A DNA stretch of 64,000 nucleotides, taken from NCBI RefSeq assembly GCF_000717595.1, contig NZ_JNZO01000019.1, positions 1 to 64,000 on the forward strand. Direction: 5' to 3'. This document shows positions 62,726 to 64,000 of the stretch, in pieces. The notes below the pieces were generated by a model that was given only the letters and a program-made list of their open reading frames with translations, did no database searches and was not told the origin of the DNA. The position numbers and the translations under genes are program-made. The stretch's first letter is position 1; the number at the start of each line of letters is the position of its first letter. The DNA is from Streptomyces flavochromogenes (GTDB taxonomy: Bacteria; Actinomycetota; Actinomycetes; Streptomycetales; Streptomycetaceae).

Positions 62726-64000
62726 GCACTCCCACCCCCAGACCCGCTCCTGGCCCCGGCCCCGCTCCTGCCTCCTCCGCCGCTCCCACGCCCACGCGTG
62801 GCCGTGCCCGCGAGCCCTTCGACCGTCGGCTCGCCCGCGCCGTCCAGAACGTCACAGGCCGTTCCCTCGGCCCGTACCAGACCGCGATCGTGCGGATCGG
62901 CTTCTCGCTGACCTGGCTGGTCTTCCTGCTGCGCGAGCTGCCGTTCCGGCACGAGCTGTACGGCCCCGACGGCCCCTGGTCCTGGGAGATGGCCCGCCGG
63001 CTGATCGCCGACAACCGGTCCTTCACCGTGCTCATGTGGTCGGACGGCCGGCTCTGGTTCGAGCTCGTCTACGGGCTCGCCGTGCTCTCGGCCGTGCTGC
63101 TCCTGGTCGGCTGGCGAACCCGCGCCGTGTCGGTGGTCTTCATGGCCGGCGTGCTCTCGCTGCAGAACCGGTCCGTCTTCGTCGGCGACGGCGGCGACAA
63201 CGTCCTGCACCTCGCCGCGATCTACCTCGTGCTGACCCGCTGCTCCCAGGTGTGGTCCCTCGACGCCCGTCGGGCAGCCCGCGCGGCCGGCGCCGCGGCC
63301 GCCGGAGAACCCGCGCGCCACGATCCCGTCGGCCCCCTCCTGTGGACGGTGCTCGGCGGCTTCCTCCTCGCCACCACCTGGTTCAGCCAGGTCACCGGCG
63401 AGTGGTGGCTTCCGGTGCTGCTGTGGGTCCTGTGGCTGGGGAACGGGCTGTGGTGGCTGGTGTGCCGGTTTGCGCCCGGGGAGCCTCGCACCCTGCTCGA
63501 CGCCCTCGCGAACCTCGCGCACAACACCGCCCTCGTCGTGATCATGGCGGAGGTCTGTCTGATCTACGCCACGGCCGGCTGGTACAAGATCCAGGGCTCG
63601 CGCTGGCAGGACGGCACCGCGCTGTTCTACCCGCTCAACCTCGACTACTTCACGCCCTGGCCCGCCCTCTCCGAGCTGCTCGGGACCAGCGGGGTCATGG
63701 TGATGCTGCTGACCTACGGCACGGTGATCGTGCAGGTCGCCTTCCCGTTCACGCTCTTCCACCGCAAGGTCAAGAACGTCCTGCTCGTCGCGATGATGCT
63801 GGAGCACGCCGGGATCGCGGTGCTCCTCGGGCTGCCGGTCTTCTCGCTCGCGATGATCTCCGCCGACGCCGTGTTCCTGCCGACGCCGTTCCTGGTGGCG
63901 CTCGGCGCCCGGGTCGTACGGGGCAGGGACCGGTTGTGGCGGCGGACACCCGCCGGGACGGTGCCCGAGCAGCGCCGTACGGGTGAGGAGCACGGTCCCC
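62722..64000 (+). CDS. HTTM domain membrane protein, 3' partial
   Basis: At least 426 codons, with no stop before the window ends. Pro/Ala-rich start (MSTPTPRPAPGPGPAPASS), then VKD gamma-carboxylase-like (HTTM) segments: GRSLGPYQTAIVRIGFSLTWLVF (quoted in part), LLLVGWRTRAVSVVFMAGV, SLQNRSVFVGDGGDNVLHLAAIYL (quoted in part), CLIYATAGWYKIQGSRWQDG. Many membrane helices. Translationally coupled to the DUF5819 gene. A role in modifying or exporting a peptide (SdpB-like) is possible; the substrate gene is not visible. Confidence 0.85.
   Translation, partial: MSTPTPRPAPGPGPAPASSAAPTPTRGRAREPFDRRLARAVQNVTGRSLGPYQTAIVRIGFSLTWLVFLLRELPFRHELYGPDGPWSWEMARRLIADNRSFTVLMWSDGRLWFELVYGLAVLSAVLLLVGWRTRAVSVVFMAGVLSLQNRSVFVGDGGDNVLHLAAIYLVLTRCSQVWSLDARRAARAAGAAAAGEPARHDPVGPLLWTVLGGFLLATTWFSQVTGEWWLPVLLWVLWLGNGLWWLVCRFAPGEPRTLLDALANLAHNTALVVIMAEVCLIYATAGWYKIQGSRWQDGTALFYPLNLDYFTPWPALSELLGTSGVMVMLLTYGTVIVQVAFPFTLFHRKVKNVLLVAMMLEHAGIAVLLGLPVFSLAMISADAVFLPTPFLVALGARVVRGRDRLWRRTPAGTVPEQRRTGEEHGP

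Overview
The window is high-GC actinobacterial DNA with many GTG and TTG starts and start/stop overlaps. Gene content and order match the replication-origin region of a Streptomyces chromosome: murJ, the ECF sigma/anti-sigma pair, trxB-trxA, parB-parA, rsmG, jag, yidC, yidD, rnpA, rpmH, dnaA, oriC, dnaN, gnd, recF, DUF721, gyrB, gyrA. The assignment rests on recognised protein families and gene order, not on a database search.

Layout. 1-6.9 kb: murJ (its first ~200 bases look inverted), a membrane pseudokinase, a SigM/SigT-type sigma factor with its zinc anti-sigma factor, and trxBA behind a SigR-type promoter. 6.9-14.1 kb, leftward: a GNAT protein, parB/parA with five perfect parS sites nearby, and the rpmH-rnpA-yidD-yidC-jag-rsmG operon. 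14.1-26.6 kb, rightward: dnaA, an oriC of about 0.75 kb with many DnaA boxes, then dnaN to gyrA and a DUF3566 membrane protein. 26.6-32.7 kb: tRNA-Ile, a DLW-39 peptide, a secreted anchored protein, a Ser/Thr kinase with an HTH regulator, tRNA-Ala, a multiply frameshifted pseudogene, a DUF6344-like secreted protein, a 27-nt tandem repeat and a DUF5324 protein. 32.8-39.3 kb: cyclophilin, rhomboid protease, crgA, a DUF881 protein, pabA and three class E sortases. 39.4-47.6 kb, leftward: the wall-growth signalling cluster fhaA-fhaB-pstP-ftsW/rodA-pbpA-pknB. 47.6-64 kb: tRNA-Leu and initiator tRNA-fMet, then accessory metabolism: MBL hydrolase, aldo/keto reductase with a divergent MarR, a two-component system whose kinase has an extra C-terminal membrane module, DUF2252, a J-domain-like protein, rhodanese, an unusual acyl-CoA dehydrogenase, the phenylacetyl-CoA epoxidase operon paaABCDE, and a DUF5819/HTTM pair cut by the window end.

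How it fits together. The core couples replication initiation (dnaA, oriC, dnaN, gyrase, DciA-like protein) with origin segregation (ParAB-parS), ribosome and membrane biogenesis (rpmH, rnpA, yidD, yidC), redox control (trxBA) and phosphorylation-controlled wall growth (PknB, PstP, FHA proteins, PbpA, FtsW/RodA, CrgA, MurJ and its pseudokinase neighbour). The most unusual signals are the inverted murJ end, a DnaA-box cluster at 34.3-34.6 kb, the frameshifted gene at 30.7-31.1 kb, the kinase with a C-terminal sensor-like module, a KstR-like box in front of an acyl-CoA dehydrogenase lacking the usual catalytic Glu, and the possibly SdpAB-like DUF5819/HTTM pair.
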